Part shown: one piece after another, positions 9,063 to 17,961 of the stretch | How positions within the stretch are numbered: the first letter of the stretch is position 1 | Layout of the letters: each line of letters opens with the position of its first letter | Made by a program: the position numbers and the translations under genes | NCBI RefSeq assembly: GCF_944324995.1 | Contig: NZ_CALUYL010000011.1 | Span: 1-64,000, forward strand | Origin: an uncultured Mailhella sp. | GTDB taxonomy: Bacteria; Desulfobacterota; Desulfovibrionia; Desulfovibrionales; Desulfovibrionaceae | DNA: 64,000 bases | Direction of reading: 5' to 3' | The notes under the pieces: generated by a model | Databases searched by the model: none | Told to the model about the DNA's origin: nothing | The model's input: only the letters and a program-made list of their open reading frames with translations

Positions 9063-10643
9063 CTACACCTCGGGGCGCAGCAGCGGGAAGAGCAGCACCT
9101 CGCGGATGGTGGATTCGTCGGTAAGCAGCATGGTCAGACGGTCGATGCCCACGCCTTCGCCCGCGGTGGGCGGCATGCCGTATTCAAGGGCGCGCAGATA
9201 GTCGTTGTCGAGCGGGCAGGCTTCGTCGTCGCCGGCGGCCTTGGCTTCCACCTGCGCCTCGAAGCGCAGACGCTGATCCACGGGGTCGTTGAGCTCGGAG
9301 AAGGCGTTGCCGTATTCGCAGCCGCAGATGAAGATCTCAAAGCGGTCGGTGATGTCGGGATTCTTGTCGTTGCGGCGGGCCAGCGGAGAAATTTCCGCAG
9401 GATAGGCATAAATGAAGGTGGGCTGAACGAGCTTTTCTTCCACGTCAAGGTCGAAAAGACGGGACTGAAGCTTGCCTATTCCCTCGCTTTCCATGAACTT
9501 TTCCCCGCGCGAGGTGAGATAGGCGCGCACGGCCTCCATGTCGTTGTAGAACTCGGGCCTGTGACCGCCCACCTTTTCGAGCGCCTCGTGATAGGTCATG
9601 CGCGCCCAGCGGCCGGGGGTGAGATCCACTTCCTTTCCCTGATAGGTGATCACCGGGCTGCCGCACACCTTCGTGGCGATGTGCGCGAAAAGTTCCTCGG
9701 TGAGGTCCATGAGATCCTCGAACGTGGCGTAGGACCAGTAGAACTCGCAGGTGGTGAACTCGGGATTGTGACGGGTGTCGATGCCCTCGTTGCGGAAGCA
9801 GCGGTTGATCTCGAACACGCGTTCCAGGCCGCCCACGATGAGGCGCTTGAGATAGAGCTCGGGCGCGATGCGCATATAAAGATCGATGTCGAGCGCGTTG
9901 TGATGCGTCACGAAGGGCTTGGCCGCCGCGCCGCCCGCCAGAGCGTGCAGCATGGGGGTTTCCACTTCCATGAAGCCGCGCTCTTCCATGAAGCGGCGGA
10001 ACTCGCGCACGATGAGCGAACGCTTGCGGAATATCTCGCGCGTGCGGGGATTCATCACCAGATCGACGTAGCGCTGACGATAGCGGGATTCCACGTCGGT
10101 GAGACCGCTGTGCTTGTCGGGCAGCGCGCGGAACGACTTGCTGAGCAGACGCACGCTCGTGCAGCGCAGGGTGAGTTCGCCGGTCTTGGTGCGGAAGAGA
10201 TGACCTGTCACGCCCACGATGTCGCCCACGTCGAGCTTCTTGAAGGCCGAAAACGCTTCGTCGCCGAGCACGCTCTTTTCGGCGTAGCACTGAATGCGGC
10301 CGCTGCGATCCATGACGTGGAAGAAAATCACCTTGCCGAAGGAACGCGACGACATCATGCGTCCGGCAATGGCAAATTCCTCGTTCAGCGCCTCAAGCTC
10401 CTCGCCGCTCATGTCGGCGTAGGCCGCGCACACGTCTCCGGCGTTCTGCTTTCGCTTGAAATCGTTGGGATACAGCGGAATGCCCGCATCCAGAAGATCG
10501 CAGGCCTTGCCCACGCAGTTCTTTACAACTTCGTTCAGTTCGCCGTGATCGGCGAAATTCTCCAGCATGGGCATGAAATAGGCCGCATGTTCCGACTTCG
10601 TGGCAAGCTTGATGGGCTTGCGGGCTTTCTTCTGTGCTTCCAA
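9063..10643 (-). CDS. lysS: Lysyl-tRNA synthetase (class II)
   Basis: A class IIb lysyl-tRNA synthetase. The OB-fold anticodon-binding domain covers about residues 75-170 (AGRMMSSRSFGKVIF region). The catalytic core follows with motif 1 (FMEVETPML), motif 2 (FRNEGIDTRHNPEFT) and motif 3 (GEGVGIDRLTMLL). It charges tRNA-Lys, and a tRNA-Lys gene lies at 48.2 kb. The start is uncertain: TTG at 10643 has GGAG six bases upstream and gives 526 residues with coding-like codon use, while ATG at 10574 gives 503 residues, the usual family length, but has no visible ribosome site. It is the first gene of the operon that continues into lolC, lolD and bamA. Confidence 0.94.
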   Translation of the reverse strand: MEAQKKARKPIKLATKSEHAAYFMPMLENFADHGELNEVVKNCVGKACDLLDAGIPLYPNDFKRKQNAGDVCAAYADMSGEELEALNEEFAIAGRMMSSRSFGKVIFFHVMDRSGRIQCYAEKSVLGDEAFSAFKKLDVGDIVGVTGHLFRTKTGELTLRCTSVRLLSKSFRALPDKHSGLTDVESRYRQRYVDLVMNPRTREIFRKRSLIVREFRRFMEERGFMEVETPMLHALAGGAAAKPFVTHHNALDIDLYMRIAPELYLKRLIVGGLERVFEINRCFRNEGIDTRHNPEFTTCEFYWSYATFEDLMDLTEELFAHIATKVCGSPVITYQGKEVDLTPGRWARMTYHEALEKVGGHRPEFYNDMEAVRAYLTSRGEKFMESEGIGKLQSRLFDLDVEEKLVQPTFIYAYPAEISPLARRNDKNPDITDRFEIFICGCEYGNAFSELNDPVDQRLRFEAQVEAKAAGDDEACPLDNDYLRALEYGMPPTAGEGVGIDRLTMLLTDESTIREVLLFPLLRPEV

Positions 10644-10754
10644 AAGACACTCCGTTATCTGGCAGGGGCTCTGCCCTCTTGCATGTATTCGGCAGCGCTC
10701 AGCCTCCTGAAAAGGCCGCAACGAAAGACTCGCTTTCCGGCGCCGTAAAAATAT

Positions 10755-10784
10755 GGGCGTAGGACAAATACGCCCGGTCGTCAA
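10755..10784 (-). promoter_or_regulatory. Possible promoter and operator of the lysS operon
   Basis: On the minus strand a TTGACG hexamer (10779-10784) is followed by a perfect inverted repeat, GGGCGTA/TACGCCC with a 7-bp spacer (10755-10775), covering the spacer and -10 region. The -10 hexamer itself is poor. An operator overlapping a promoter is inferred. Confidence 0.3.
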
Positions 10785-11322
10785 GTGCCGCGCTCCGCAC
10801 CGGGCCGTGCGCCGCATCCCCCGCGGCAAGGGGGAAAAACGGAGAGAGGTTCCCCTGCCGCCGCGGGACTGCGCTGCCGCCTCTCCGATTCCCTGCGGCG
10901 GGAAAATGCGCGCAGAACTCCGCGCCACCACCCGGAAGACGCTGCGGCACAGGAAATTGCCCTGCGCCGCGCGAAGTTCTGCCCCTGTTGAAGAAAGCTG
11001 ACGTGCAGGCGTCCACCCTGCGGGGGGGGGGGGACTCGACAGAACTCAGAGAAGACGTTCACGCCGTTCGGAAACGCCTTCCCGAGTCACATGCCGCCAG
11101 AAAACGCGCGGCCCCCACGGCTGCGCGTGGGGAAAAACGCGCGCCCGGCCTCAGCGCCGGGGAGAAGCACGGGGCCGATTGTTTTTCTCCGGGGCATGCG
11201 GGCGATGAGCGAAGCCAAAAGTCGCGCCGCAACACGCCGGAATGACGGAATAATTCCCCGGTTGCGGGCAGACGTGCAGGGTTTTTCTTGCCCATCGGGA
11301 GCGAGTGGCTTACAACAGGGGC
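10785..11322. other. Intergenic spacer with a G12 tract
   Basis: No gene is supported. The spacer lies between divergent lysS and the glycosidase gene. It holds GC-rich inverted repeats (for example CCCCACG...CGTGGGG near 11120) and a run of 12 G residues at 11022-11033, about 290 bp upstream of the glycosidase start. Confidence 0.5.
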
Positions 11323-12192
11323 ATGGACACCCTGCGAACCATAGCCTTCGCTCTGCTTCTGCTCGTGTTTCCGGCCATGCTCGGCGCGGAAGAACCCGAG
11401 CCTGCCCTTACGCTCCCGGGCGACGCGATTGTCTGGCTCAGTCCGGAAAAGGGGCTGGACATGGCAAGGCTGGCCTATGTGGAAGACAAGGGCGACGAAT
11501 TTTCCCGTCGCATCGTGATTCGGGTGCTCCGCTTCGATACCGACGAATACGATTTCCGCCTGTTCAGCTCCCGCTGGGAGGGGCAAAGCATTCCCACCAT
11601 GCGCGAGTGGGCCGCCAGCAAGGCGCTCACGGCGGCCATCAACGCCAGCATGTACCTCAAGGACGGACAGACCTCCACCGGCTACATGCGCAGCGGCGAG
11701 CGCACCAACAACAGCCGCATCGTGAGCCGCTACGGCGCTTTCTTCGTGGCCGGCCCCAGAGAAAACGGACTGCCCCGCGCCGCCGTGCTCGACCGCAGCG
11801 TGGACGACTGGCAGAACCTGCTGCCCCGCTACGACATCGTGGTGCAGAACTTCCGCCTCATGGGCCCCGACTCGCAGCAGATATGGCCCGCCAAAGGCCC
11901 GGAACACGCCATTGCCGCCATTGCCGAAGACATGAACGGCCGCATTCTGTTCCTCCACTGCTCCGATCCCGCCTCCGTCCACGACTTTGTGGAAGCCCTC
12001 AAGGCTCACACCGATCTCAATCTCAACAGTGCCATGTACGTGGAAGGCGGCAGCGAAGCCTCCCTGCTCCTCAGCCTGCCCGAATCCTTCCAGCTCTGGA
12101 ACGGCATGTCGCCCGCATCCTACATGTTTTCCTCCCGCGGTGACGCCATTCCCCTGCCCAACATCCTCGGCGTCATACGCCGCCAACATTAA
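11323..12192 (+). CDS. Exported phosphodiester glycosidase (NAGPA)-domain protein
   Basis: A 289-residue protein with a signal peptide (about 1-22, LLLLVFPAMLGAEE). The rest matches the NAGPA/phosphodiester glycosidase fold: an early INASMY motif near residue 110, IVSRYGAFFV, and late glycine-rich YVEGGSEASL near 245. Family members hydrolyse phosphodiester-linked sugars, in bacteria often on exopolysaccharide or cell-wall polymers; the substrate here is unknown and it probably acts in the periplasm. ATG 11323 is chosen because it opens the signal peptide; an upstream GTG adds six unlikely residues. It is a single plus-strand gene. Confidence 0.78.
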   Translation: MDTLRTIAFALLLLVFPAMLGAEEPEPALTLPGDAIVWLSPEKGLDMARLAYVEDKGDEFSRRIVIRVLRFDTDEYDFRLFSSRWEGQSIPTMREWAASKALTAAINASMYLKDGQTSTGYMRSGERTNNSRIVSRYGAFFVAGPRENGLPRAAVLDRSVDDWQNLLPRYDIVVQNFRLMGPDSQQIWPAKGPEHAIAAIAEDMNGRILFLHCSDPASVHDFVEALKAHTDLNLNSAMYVEGGSEASLLLSLPESFQLWNGMSPASYMFSSRGDAIPLPNILGVIRRQH

Positions 12193-12256
12193 TAAAAGAA
12201 CACATCTCTCAAGCGCGCCGCAGCTTCTGTTGCCTCCGCGGCGCTCCGCTCTCCCA

Positions 12257-12404
12257 CGCCCGTTTGCGCAAGACACACTATACGGTCTGCATTGCTTGCA
12301 CGACGGCGGCTGCGTTTAACGCCGGAAGTGAATTCCGGCTACTTGCCTGCCGTCGGCCGGGCTTCTGACGTCGCCCGGGGCCCCAGAGCGTTGAAAGAAC
12401 ACCT
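12257..12404 (+). repeat. Dispersed element A, copy 1
   Basis: About 148 bp running from GCCCGTTTGCGCAAGAC to GCGTTGAAAGAACACC, with a hairpin GCCGGAA/TTCCGGC near 12321-12338. A related inverted copy lies at 63380-63530. In both places element A precedes element B in the same relative order, so A+B is probably one composite element. Confidence 0.75.
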
Positions 12405-12448
12405 TCCGGGTTACCTTTGCCCCCCTCACGTTTCCTCTCCCCCAACAT

Positions 12449-12568
12449 CTGGAAATCCTTTCCTTTGACACGACTGTCCGGCGCAGGCCGGACAGGAGTC
12501 GGCCACCGCAGGCGGGTCCGACAGGACACGCCTGCACTGCGTCCGCAGACCGAACAGAGTTTGCCAAG
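12449..12568 (+). repeat. Structured dispersed element B, copy 2
   Basis: Aligned with copy 1 (2766-2885). Hairpin 1 is GTCCGGC/GCCGGAC (12476-12493) instead of GTCCGAC/GTCGGAC. Hairpin 2 is GCAGGCG/CGCCTGC (12508-12535) with inner helix GTCC/GGAC instead of GCGC/GCGC. Paired positions change together, so pairing is kept. Confidence 0.8.
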
Positions 12569-12663
12569 CACTTCCAAGCCTCGCCGCATCGCCTTTCCGG
12601 CCTTCACTCCCCCCTTCGCCCTTGCTCCGCGCATAATCTTCCCGTTCACCCTGTCCTGCCGAT

Positions 12664-12742
12664 CCGGCGAAGCCGGGAGGCAGAATCAGGGGGGCGCGGG
12701 GGGAATTATTTCCCCCGCATGCCTTTCCTGCCTTTCCTGCCT
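12664..12742 (-). repeat. 3'-end hairpin repeat, copy 3
   Basis: Contains GGGGGAATTATTTCCCCC (about 12699-12716), then repeated CCTTTCCTG units ending at the stop codon of the LysR gene. On the transcript of that gene it begins at the stop codon, as at the other gene-linked copies. Confidence 0.7.
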
Positions 12743-13660
12743 TTACGCGTCGGGGCGGGGATCGGGGAGGGAGGCGTCTTCGGTGAGCATGTCGCGGAGG
12801 CGGCGGGCAGCGAGGCTGAGGGTATGGCCTTCGTATTCGAGGAGGCTGATGCTGCGCGGGGGGATGTCTTCCGCGATGTTCAGCGCGAACACGTCGCCGC
12901 GGCGCAGCGCCTCTTCCGCGGCCTGTTCCGGCACGAAGCCGATGCCGAAGCCGTGGCGGACGAGGTCGATCACGAGATCCGACGTTTCGGGTTCCATGGC
13001 CGGTTCAAAGTCCAAGCCGTGTTCCTTGCAGATTCCCGACAGAAACTCGAACGTCAGCGTGCCGCGCCTGTGGCAGATGAATGGATGACGCATCACTTCT
13101 TCCAGCGGCACGGGGCGATCCTTCAAATCACTGAACGCCTCCGACGCCACAAACACGTCCCGAAACTCGCACAGCCGCGTTTCCTTCAGCGAGCGGAACA
13201 CCCCGCCCGAAATCGCCGCCACCGCAAAGTCGATGGCTCCGGACTTGAGTTCCTCCATCGCCTCAAACGACGTGCCTCCGTACATCCGCAGCTTCACTCC
13301 CGGGTAGAGTGCGTGAAAACGTTCCAGTCGCGACAGCACCCAGCCCCGCAGCGCCGTTTCGCTCGCCCCTATGGCTATGCTCCCCGACTGCAAGCCCACC
13401 GCCTGCGCCAGTTCCTCGCGCCCCCGCCGGAACTGCTCGCAGCCCGCTTCCACATGCGCGTAAAAAATCCGCCCCTCGGGCGTGAGCTCCACCCCGCGCC
13501 GGTTGCGTATGAACAAACGACACCCGAGCTCCCGCTCCAGCGCCGCCATCGATCGCGACACCGCAGGCTGACTCGTGAACAGCATCGCCGCCGCACGACT
13601 GAAATTCCGACAGCGCGCCACCTGATAAAATATGCGGCAAAGTTCCCAGTTCAGTTCCAC
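12743..13660 (-). CDS. LysR-family transcriptional regulator
   Basis: A 305-residue LTTR. The winged helix-turn-helix covers about residues 3-62 (FSRAAAMLFTSQPAVSRSM, then RLFIRNRRGVELTPEG). The substrate-binding domain covers about 90-290. The start is GTG at 13660, with a GGGGGGAAAT run upstream and the conserved LTTR N-terminus immediately following. It is divergent from the EamA exporter gene, and two related dyads lie in the shared promoter region, so it most likely controls that exporter and itself in response to a small effector. The ligand cannot be predicted. Confidence 0.92.
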   Translation of the reverse strand: MELNWELCRIFYQVARCRNFSRAAAMLFTSQPAVSRSMAALERELGCRLFIRNRRGVELTPEGRIFYAHVEAGCEQFRRGREELAQAVGLQSGSIAIGASETALRGWVLSRLERFHALYPGVKLRMYGGTSFEAMEELKSGAIDFAVAAISGGVFRSLKETRLCEFRDVFVASEAFSDLKDRPVPLEEVMRHPFICHRRGTLTFEFLSGICKEHGLDFEPAMEPETSDLVIDLVRHGFGIGFVPEQAAEEALRRGDVFALNIAEDIPPRSISLLEYEGHTLSLAARRLRDMLTEDASLPDPRPDA

Positions 13661-13683
13661 ATTTCCCCCCTGGCATGCGCTTC

Positions 13684-13723
13684 TGATATACCTACCATAT
13701 CAAATGAGTATTTTACCGTATCA
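13684..13723. promoter_or_regulatory. Tandem dyad operator between lysR-type gene and exporter
   Basis: Two related 19-mers start 21 bp apart. The first, TGATATACCTACCATATCA (13684-13702), has perfect 6-bp arms. The second, TGAGTATTTTACCGTATCA (13705-13723), is a weaker dyad sharing 12 of 19 bases with it. Two sites on one helix face in a divergent promoter fit LysR-type activation and autoregulation sites. Confidence 0.55.
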
Positions 13724-13812
13724 TTGCCCCCTGCTATAGGCAAGAAATGTCAGGAGCGCGGTACTGTTCACGCGCGCCCCGGGAACGGCCCTCCGGGCAG
13801 GAACCTCTTACC

Positions 13813-14787
13813 ATGAATCGCGGATACATCTTCATCTTTCTCGCCACCGTGTTCTTCAGCTCCATGGAAGTCGCGCTGAAAACCGTGGCCAACGACTTCA
13901 ATCCCATGCAGCTCACCTGCACCCGTTTCCTCATCGGCGGTCTGCTGCTCATTCCCTTCGCGCTGCGCGGCCTGCGTCAGCACGGCGCCACCGTTACCCT
14001 CGCCGCCTGGAAAGGCTTCGCCGGACTCGGCTTCGTCGGCCTCGTGGTCAGCATGATGCTCTATCAGGTGTCCATCCTCTACGCCCCGGCGTCGGTGGTC
14101 AGTGTGCTGTTCAGCTGCAATCCCGTGCTCGTGCTCGGCTTCGCCTACCTCATCCTGCGCGCCGACATCCGCCCCCAGCACATCACCGCCCTCGTGCTCG
14201 AAGTGGTGGCCGCCATCATCATCATTGATCCGCTGCACACCAGCGCCGATCCGGTGGGCATCGTGCTCGTGCTGCTCTCCGCCGCCACCTTCGCCCTCTA
14301 CGCCGTGCTCGGCAAAAAACAGTGCGCCCAGTATTCCGGCGTGGCCGTCACCTGCTTCAGCTGCCTCGCCGCCAGCGCCGAAATGATCGTGCTCATGCTC
14401 ATCAGCCACATCGGGCCCGTGGCCGACGCCCTCCAGGCCGCCGGCGCGCCCATGTTCGCCAACATGCCCTTCTTCTCGGGCTACACTTCCCACAACATCC
14501 TGAACTTCCTCTACATCTGCGTGTTCGTCACCGCCGGCGGCTACGCCTGCTACTTCATGGGCATGGAAGCCACTTCCGCCATGCAGGGCTCGCTCGTCTT
14601 CTTCTTCAAGCCCGTGCTGGCCCCCATTCTCGCCATGATCGTGCTCGGCGAAAAAATTCCGGTGAACATGTGGTGCGGCATTGCGCTCATGCTTGTGGCC
14701 TCGGTTATTTCCATGATTCCCACATGGGAAGCCCTCATCGCCGCGCGTCCTTTTGTCGTCAGCCACCTCCTGCACAGACGGCACTAG
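13813..14787 (+). CDS. EamA/DMT-family permease
   Basis: A 324-residue protein with ten hydrophobic segments arranged as two EamA repeats (about 5-140 and 150-305), typical of drug/metabolite exporters such as RhtA or YdcZ relatives. The second repeat ends with the usual PVLAPILAMIVLGEK segment. The substrate may be an amino acid or other metabolite; the sequence does not tell. ATG 13813 begins the first membrane helix; earlier in-frame codons from 13747 add a charged, unlikely leader. It is transcribed divergently from the LysR gene, which probably regulates it, and is followed by a strong terminator. Confidence 0.88.
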   Translation: MNRGYIFIFLATVFFSSMEVALKTVANDFNPMQLTCTRFLIGGLLLIPFALRGLRQHGATVTLAAWKGFAGLGFVGLVVSMMLYQVSILYAPASVVSVLFSCNPVLVLGFAYLILRADIRPQHITALVLEVVAAIIIIDPLHTSADPVGIVLVLLSAATFALYAVLGKKQCAQYSGVAVTCFSCLAASAEMIVLMLISHIGPVADALQAAGAPMFANMPFFSGYTSHNILNFLYICVFVTAGGYACYFMGMEATSAMQGSLVFFFKPVLAPILAMIVLGEKIPVNMWCGIALMLVASVISMIPTWEALIAARPFVVSHLLHRRH

Positions 14788-14820
14788 GTCGATTGCGACG
14801 TTTTCCGGCTCCGCCGGAAA

Positions 14821-14868
14821 AGGGCCCGTTTCTCCTCCCCCCTGCTGAGAAACGGGCCTCATTTTTTA
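14821..14868 (+). terminator. Rho-independent terminator of the EamA gene
   Basis: The stem GGCCCGTTTCTC/GAGAAACGGGCC has a C-rich loop and is followed by CATTTTTTAA. It starts about 35 bp after the stop codon. Confidence 0.88.
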
Positions 14869-14905
14869 ACGCAGAAACCAAAGAACCATCTCCCCCCCCT
14901 TTTCC

Positions 14906-14961
14906 GCAAAAAAAACGCGGAACGCCCGCCCGGAGCATGTCGCCGGGTTCAGCGTTCCGCG
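14906..14961 (-). terminator. Terminator of the 93-aa membrane protein gene
   Basis: On the minus strand, CGCGGAACGC/GCGTTCCGCG (14916-14925 and 14952-14961), with a GC-rich loop, is followed by eight T residues. It lies 35 bp past the stop at 14996. Confidence 0.85.
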
Positions 14962-14995
14962 CCTTGTCCTGCACCTGATGCCGGACGAAATCGCG

Positions 14996-15277
14996 CTACA
15001 CGGTGATCAACGTGAGCAGGCCAGGAAGTTCCTTGCTCAGCACGACAAAGTGAAACACGTTCAGAAAAAAGAAATAATTCAGCTCCGTGTAAAAATTGCG
15101 CACCGCAAAGTAAAGAACGCTCAGTCCCAGAAACACCGGAAAATAGTAGGTGAAGGGAAAGACGACATTCTGCACGTTCAGCGCAAGTCCGCTCAGCGTC
15201 AGCGAGGCGTACATCACCGCCAGGTCAAGCACGAACAGCACCGGAACAAGTTTAATGGAATTCAATACCTTGGTCAT
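14996..15277 (-). CDS. Small membrane protein, unknown function
   Basis: I do not recognise this 93-residue protein. It is strongly hydrophobic with about three membrane segments (LVPVLFVLDLAVMYASL; NVVFPFTYYFPVFLGLSVLYF; YFFFLNVFHFVVLSK) and many aromatic residues. An AGGA ribosome site precedes the ATG and a clear terminator follows the stop, so it is a real monocistronic gene. No enzymatic motif is visible. It could be a small chaperone or accessory protein of a membrane complex; this is only a possibility. Confidence 0.72.
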   Translation of the reverse strand: MTKVLNSIKLVPVLFVLDLAVMYASLTLSGLALNVQNVVFPFTYYFPVFLGLSVLYFAVRNFYTELNYFFFLNVFHFVVLSKELPGLLTLITV

Positions 15278-15430
15278 AATTCAGCATCCTCTTTTTCCGC
15301 AGATGATCTCTCTTGTGGGCCGCGCCTTCCGCACTGCGCGCAGGCTGCGCGAACGCGCGCGCCGTGTGGTGGTATAAAGTTTTCCTTTCAAGGACGCAAC
15401 GCCCCCTTCCGCGGAAATCCCCCGGAGACG

Positions 15431-15462
15431 ACAAAACGCGCGACCGCATCACGGCCGCGCGT
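15431..15462 (-). terminator. Likely terminator of porin gene 1
   Basis: On the minus strand a GC-rich stem (ACGCGCGG.../...CGCGCGT) is followed by TTTTGT, about 50 bp past the porin stop codon. The stem has one mismatch and the T-run is short. Confidence 0.6.
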
Positions 15463-15513
15463 CCCTTACCCCGAACGCTCCATGCGTCCGCCCGCCTTCA
15501 GCAGGCAGGGCAT

Positions 15514-16821
15514 CTAAAACGCGTACTGGAACTGAAGCGCCGCGCGCCAGTCGTCCTTGTAGGAACCGCTGCGTCCGTGCGCGGCCGAGGTGTCGAAGTC
15601 CTCGACAATGTACGCCAGTTCAAGGGCGGCCGTCAGGTTCTTATAGATTTCATAGGTCGAAAGCATGTTGAATTCCACGGCGGAATCCTCGGTGGTGAGG
15701 TAGTCGTAGCCGTCGCCGTAGGCGCCGTTATGCTTGTTGTTCGTGCCTGCAAAGTAGGTCACGCTGAAATCGTGGTTCAGTCCGTCGATGAACGATACGC
15801 CGTTCAGCTGCGCACTCACGCCCCACGTGCCGCCGAAACTGCTTCTGTGCCCGCCGAGTATGCCCCACGCCGCATTGAAATACGTGCTCGTGCCGTTGAA
15901 GTCGCCGTAAATGATGGGTATCTGGCCGGAATTCATGGCGCGGCCCTTCTTGTCGCCCGAGGAGTACCAGCCGAGCAGCGTCGGCTCGCCGAAGCTCATG
16001 GCGTAGGCCGCCTTGCCCACCGCGTACCAGCCTTCCTGATCCGGCGAGGCGGAATATTCCACGCGGCCGTAGGCGGCATCGAGCGCCAGCGTGACGGGAT
16101 CGAAGGGTTTCCACTCCAGGCCCGCGCCGAATATCGCCATGTCGGCCCGGCCCGAACCGCTGAGGTTGCCCTGCTCGGTCATGATGTCGGGATTGTAGCG
16201 CGCGCCCTCTTCGTTCACGAAATCGCCGCGCGTGCCGTAGATCGCCCAGGGCGACGCCGTGAAGCTGTCGAACTTCGCCGTGCCCACGAGTCCGAAAAGA
16301 TCGTACTTCGGCGCGTTGACTTCCGATTTTTCGCCGCGTCCATTGGCTTCGCGCGCAAGTCTGGTCCAGAAGCCGGTCACGTTGTAGCGTTCGCCGAGCG
16401 GCACGGACGCCACAATGCCGTCGCCCACGAGATCGGCGATCATGGTCGAGGTGCTCGCGTAGGCGGGCAGATCGAAGGCGTGACGGCCCATGCGGATGGT
16501 CACCTCGGTGCCGGGCACGACCCAGTCGATGTAGGCCTGACGCATGAACACGCCTTCGTTGTTTCCGGTGGTGTCGGAACCCCAGTCGTGCTCGCCGACC
16601 TGAAGCTGAAAATACCCGGAAAGCTGTTCCGAGGCGGTCAGGGTCATGCCGAGGCGCAGGCGCTGCACGGCATAGTCGGTGTTGCGGCCGCGGAACCCTT
16701 CGGAACCGCTCTGGAATTGAAAGAGATATTCGCCGTCCATTTTGAGGTCGACGGCGGACGCGGGACTGGTGGCGGCCGTGACGAGTCCGGCGGCCAGGAC
16801 AAGAGTGATGAGTTTTTTCAT
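15514..16821 (-). CDS. Outer membrane porin 1 (Desulfovibrio-type)
   Basis: A 435-residue outer-membrane protein with a signal peptide (MKKLITLVLAAGLVTAATSP, cleavage after ASA). The mature part has alternating hydrophobic strands and ends in phenylalanine (FQYAF), the recognition mark for BamA. Strand motifs such as RMGRHAFDLPAYAS and WKPFDPVTLALDAAYG match homotrimeric porins of sulfate-reducing Desulfovibrionaceae. It allows diffusion of small solutes; selectivity is unknown. The start is the ATG at the signal peptide; the upstream frame is non-coding. It is a tandem paralogue of the gene at 17962. Confidence 0.88.
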   Translation of the reverse strand: MKKLITLVLAAGLVTAATSPASAVDLKMDGEYLFQFQSGSEGFRGRNTDYAVQRLRLGMTLTASEQLSGYFQLQVGEHDWGSDTTGNNEGVFMRQAYIDWVVPGTEVTIRMGRHAFDLPAYASTSTMIADLVGDGIVASVPLGERYNVTGFWTRLAREANGRGEKSEVNAPKYDLFGLVGTAKFDSFTASPWAIYGTRGDFVNEEGARYNPDIMTEQGNLSGSGRADMAIFGAGLEWKPFDPVTLALDAAYGRVEYSASPDQEGWYAVGKAAYAMSFGEPTLLGWYSSGDKKGRAMNSGQIPIIYGDFNGTSTYFNAAWGILGGHRSSFGGTWGVSAQLNGVSFIDGLNHDFSVTYFAGTNNKHNGAYGDGYDYLTTEDSAVEFNMLSTYEIYKNLTAALELAYIVEDFDTSAAHGRSGSYKDDWRAALQFQYAF

Positions 16822-16945
16822 TCGCGCATTCCCGAATGTTTGACCGCGGCATGCGGTCTTGCCTGCGCCGCTTCGCAGGAACGGTCTCCGGTCCCCAACC
16901 TTTGCTCTCGCCCGACCCTGATGCGAAGCGTCCAAACGCAGGGCA

Positions 16946-16974
16946 AAAATTGCGCAAAATAGTACGCCTGTCAA
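16946..16974 (-). promoter_or_regulatory. Possible promoter of porin gene 1
   Basis: On the minus strand TTGACA (16969-16974) is followed after 17 bp by AATTTT. The same CTTGACAG word occurs upstream of porin 2 at a similar distance, which supports the -35 assignment; the -10 is weak. Confidence 0.4.
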
Positions 16975-17891
16975 GTTAATTGAAAAAGAAATTCATTTTT
17001 ATTAAATACCTTGAACGCGCATGGCTTCTGACTGCGCGCACGGCGACTGCCGACGATTTTCGTCAAACGGGGCTCGGGGCCCGGCGCGAAAGACGAAGGA
17101 CGAGGGAAAGGCAGCGGGCAAGGATGGGCGGGGCATGCGGGGATGAGCACGCGGCGCGACGGGGCGCAGGGGCGGGAAAACCGCGTGAGAGGCAAAGCCG
17201 GTCGCAGAAAGAGAGACCGCGGCAAGGACCATCGGGCAAAGCGGAGGCCTGCGGGAAAAACGGGGAGCGAGGGGGGAAAGGCAGGCAGGACAACCTGGGG
17301 CCGAGGCGGAACGGCGCGGGGCGGGAAAAACAGGGCACAGAGCGAGGCACAAGGCGACGCAGGCGCGGGGGGATGAAAAAGCGAGACAAAGCCCGGGAAG
17401 TTGCGGAGGGCCTTCGGCGCAGAGAATCCTGCGGGGAGACTCGGGAAAGATTCGGAGGCTTCCCGGAACGCCCGGCGCGGAGGAAAAGGCGAGGCGCGGG
17501 GAAAGAGGTGGCGGGCGCAAGAGGGGGAGGCGTGGACGGAAATCCGCTTTTGCCCCGGCCTGTCCACGGCTTCTGCGATGCTCCGGCGACGAGGTTCCGC
17601 AGGTCATCGCCCGCAAGGCGCTCCCCATTTTCCCGTCGGCTTCCGCTCCGGCCCGCTTCCCCGGATGTTCCGCAACGCGACGGCCGTTCGCCGAACGTTG
17701 CCCGCAAGGGACTCACGTTCATGCCCCCGCTTTCCGCAGGGGCGCAAGCCCCCGCCTCCTCCCCCGCCCCGCGCTCGCTCCTCCGCTTTTTCCTCTTCCT
17801 TCACATTTCCCCACACTTCGCCCCGGACTCTTCCGCTCCCCCCTTCCCCCGCTCGCCTGCCCGCCGTTTTCTCTCCCCCCGCCTGCCCACG
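16975..17891. other. Purine-biased spacer upstream of porin 1
   Basis: No gene is supported. From about 17080 to 17530 the plus strand is mostly G and A, so the leader side of the porin transcript would be pyrimidine-rich. Words such as GCCGGTCGCAGAA (17197) and CAGGGCACAGAGCGAGGCAC (17331) recur in the spacer upstream of porin 2 (19561; about 19847). The two spacers are therefore homologous, part of the same tandem duplication as the porin genes. Confidence 0.6.
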
Positions 17892-17920
17892 AAAAAACGC
17901 GCGGAGTTTCCCCCGCGCGT
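17892..17920 (-). terminator. Terminator of porin gene 2
   Basis: On the minus strand ACGCGCGG/CCGCGCGT with an 8-nt loop is followed by TTTTTTC. It lies 42 bp past the stop codon of the gene at 17962. Confidence 0.85.
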
Positions 17921-17961
17921 TTGCTCATGCGGCCCGGACGCCGCAACCGTTCATCGGCGAA

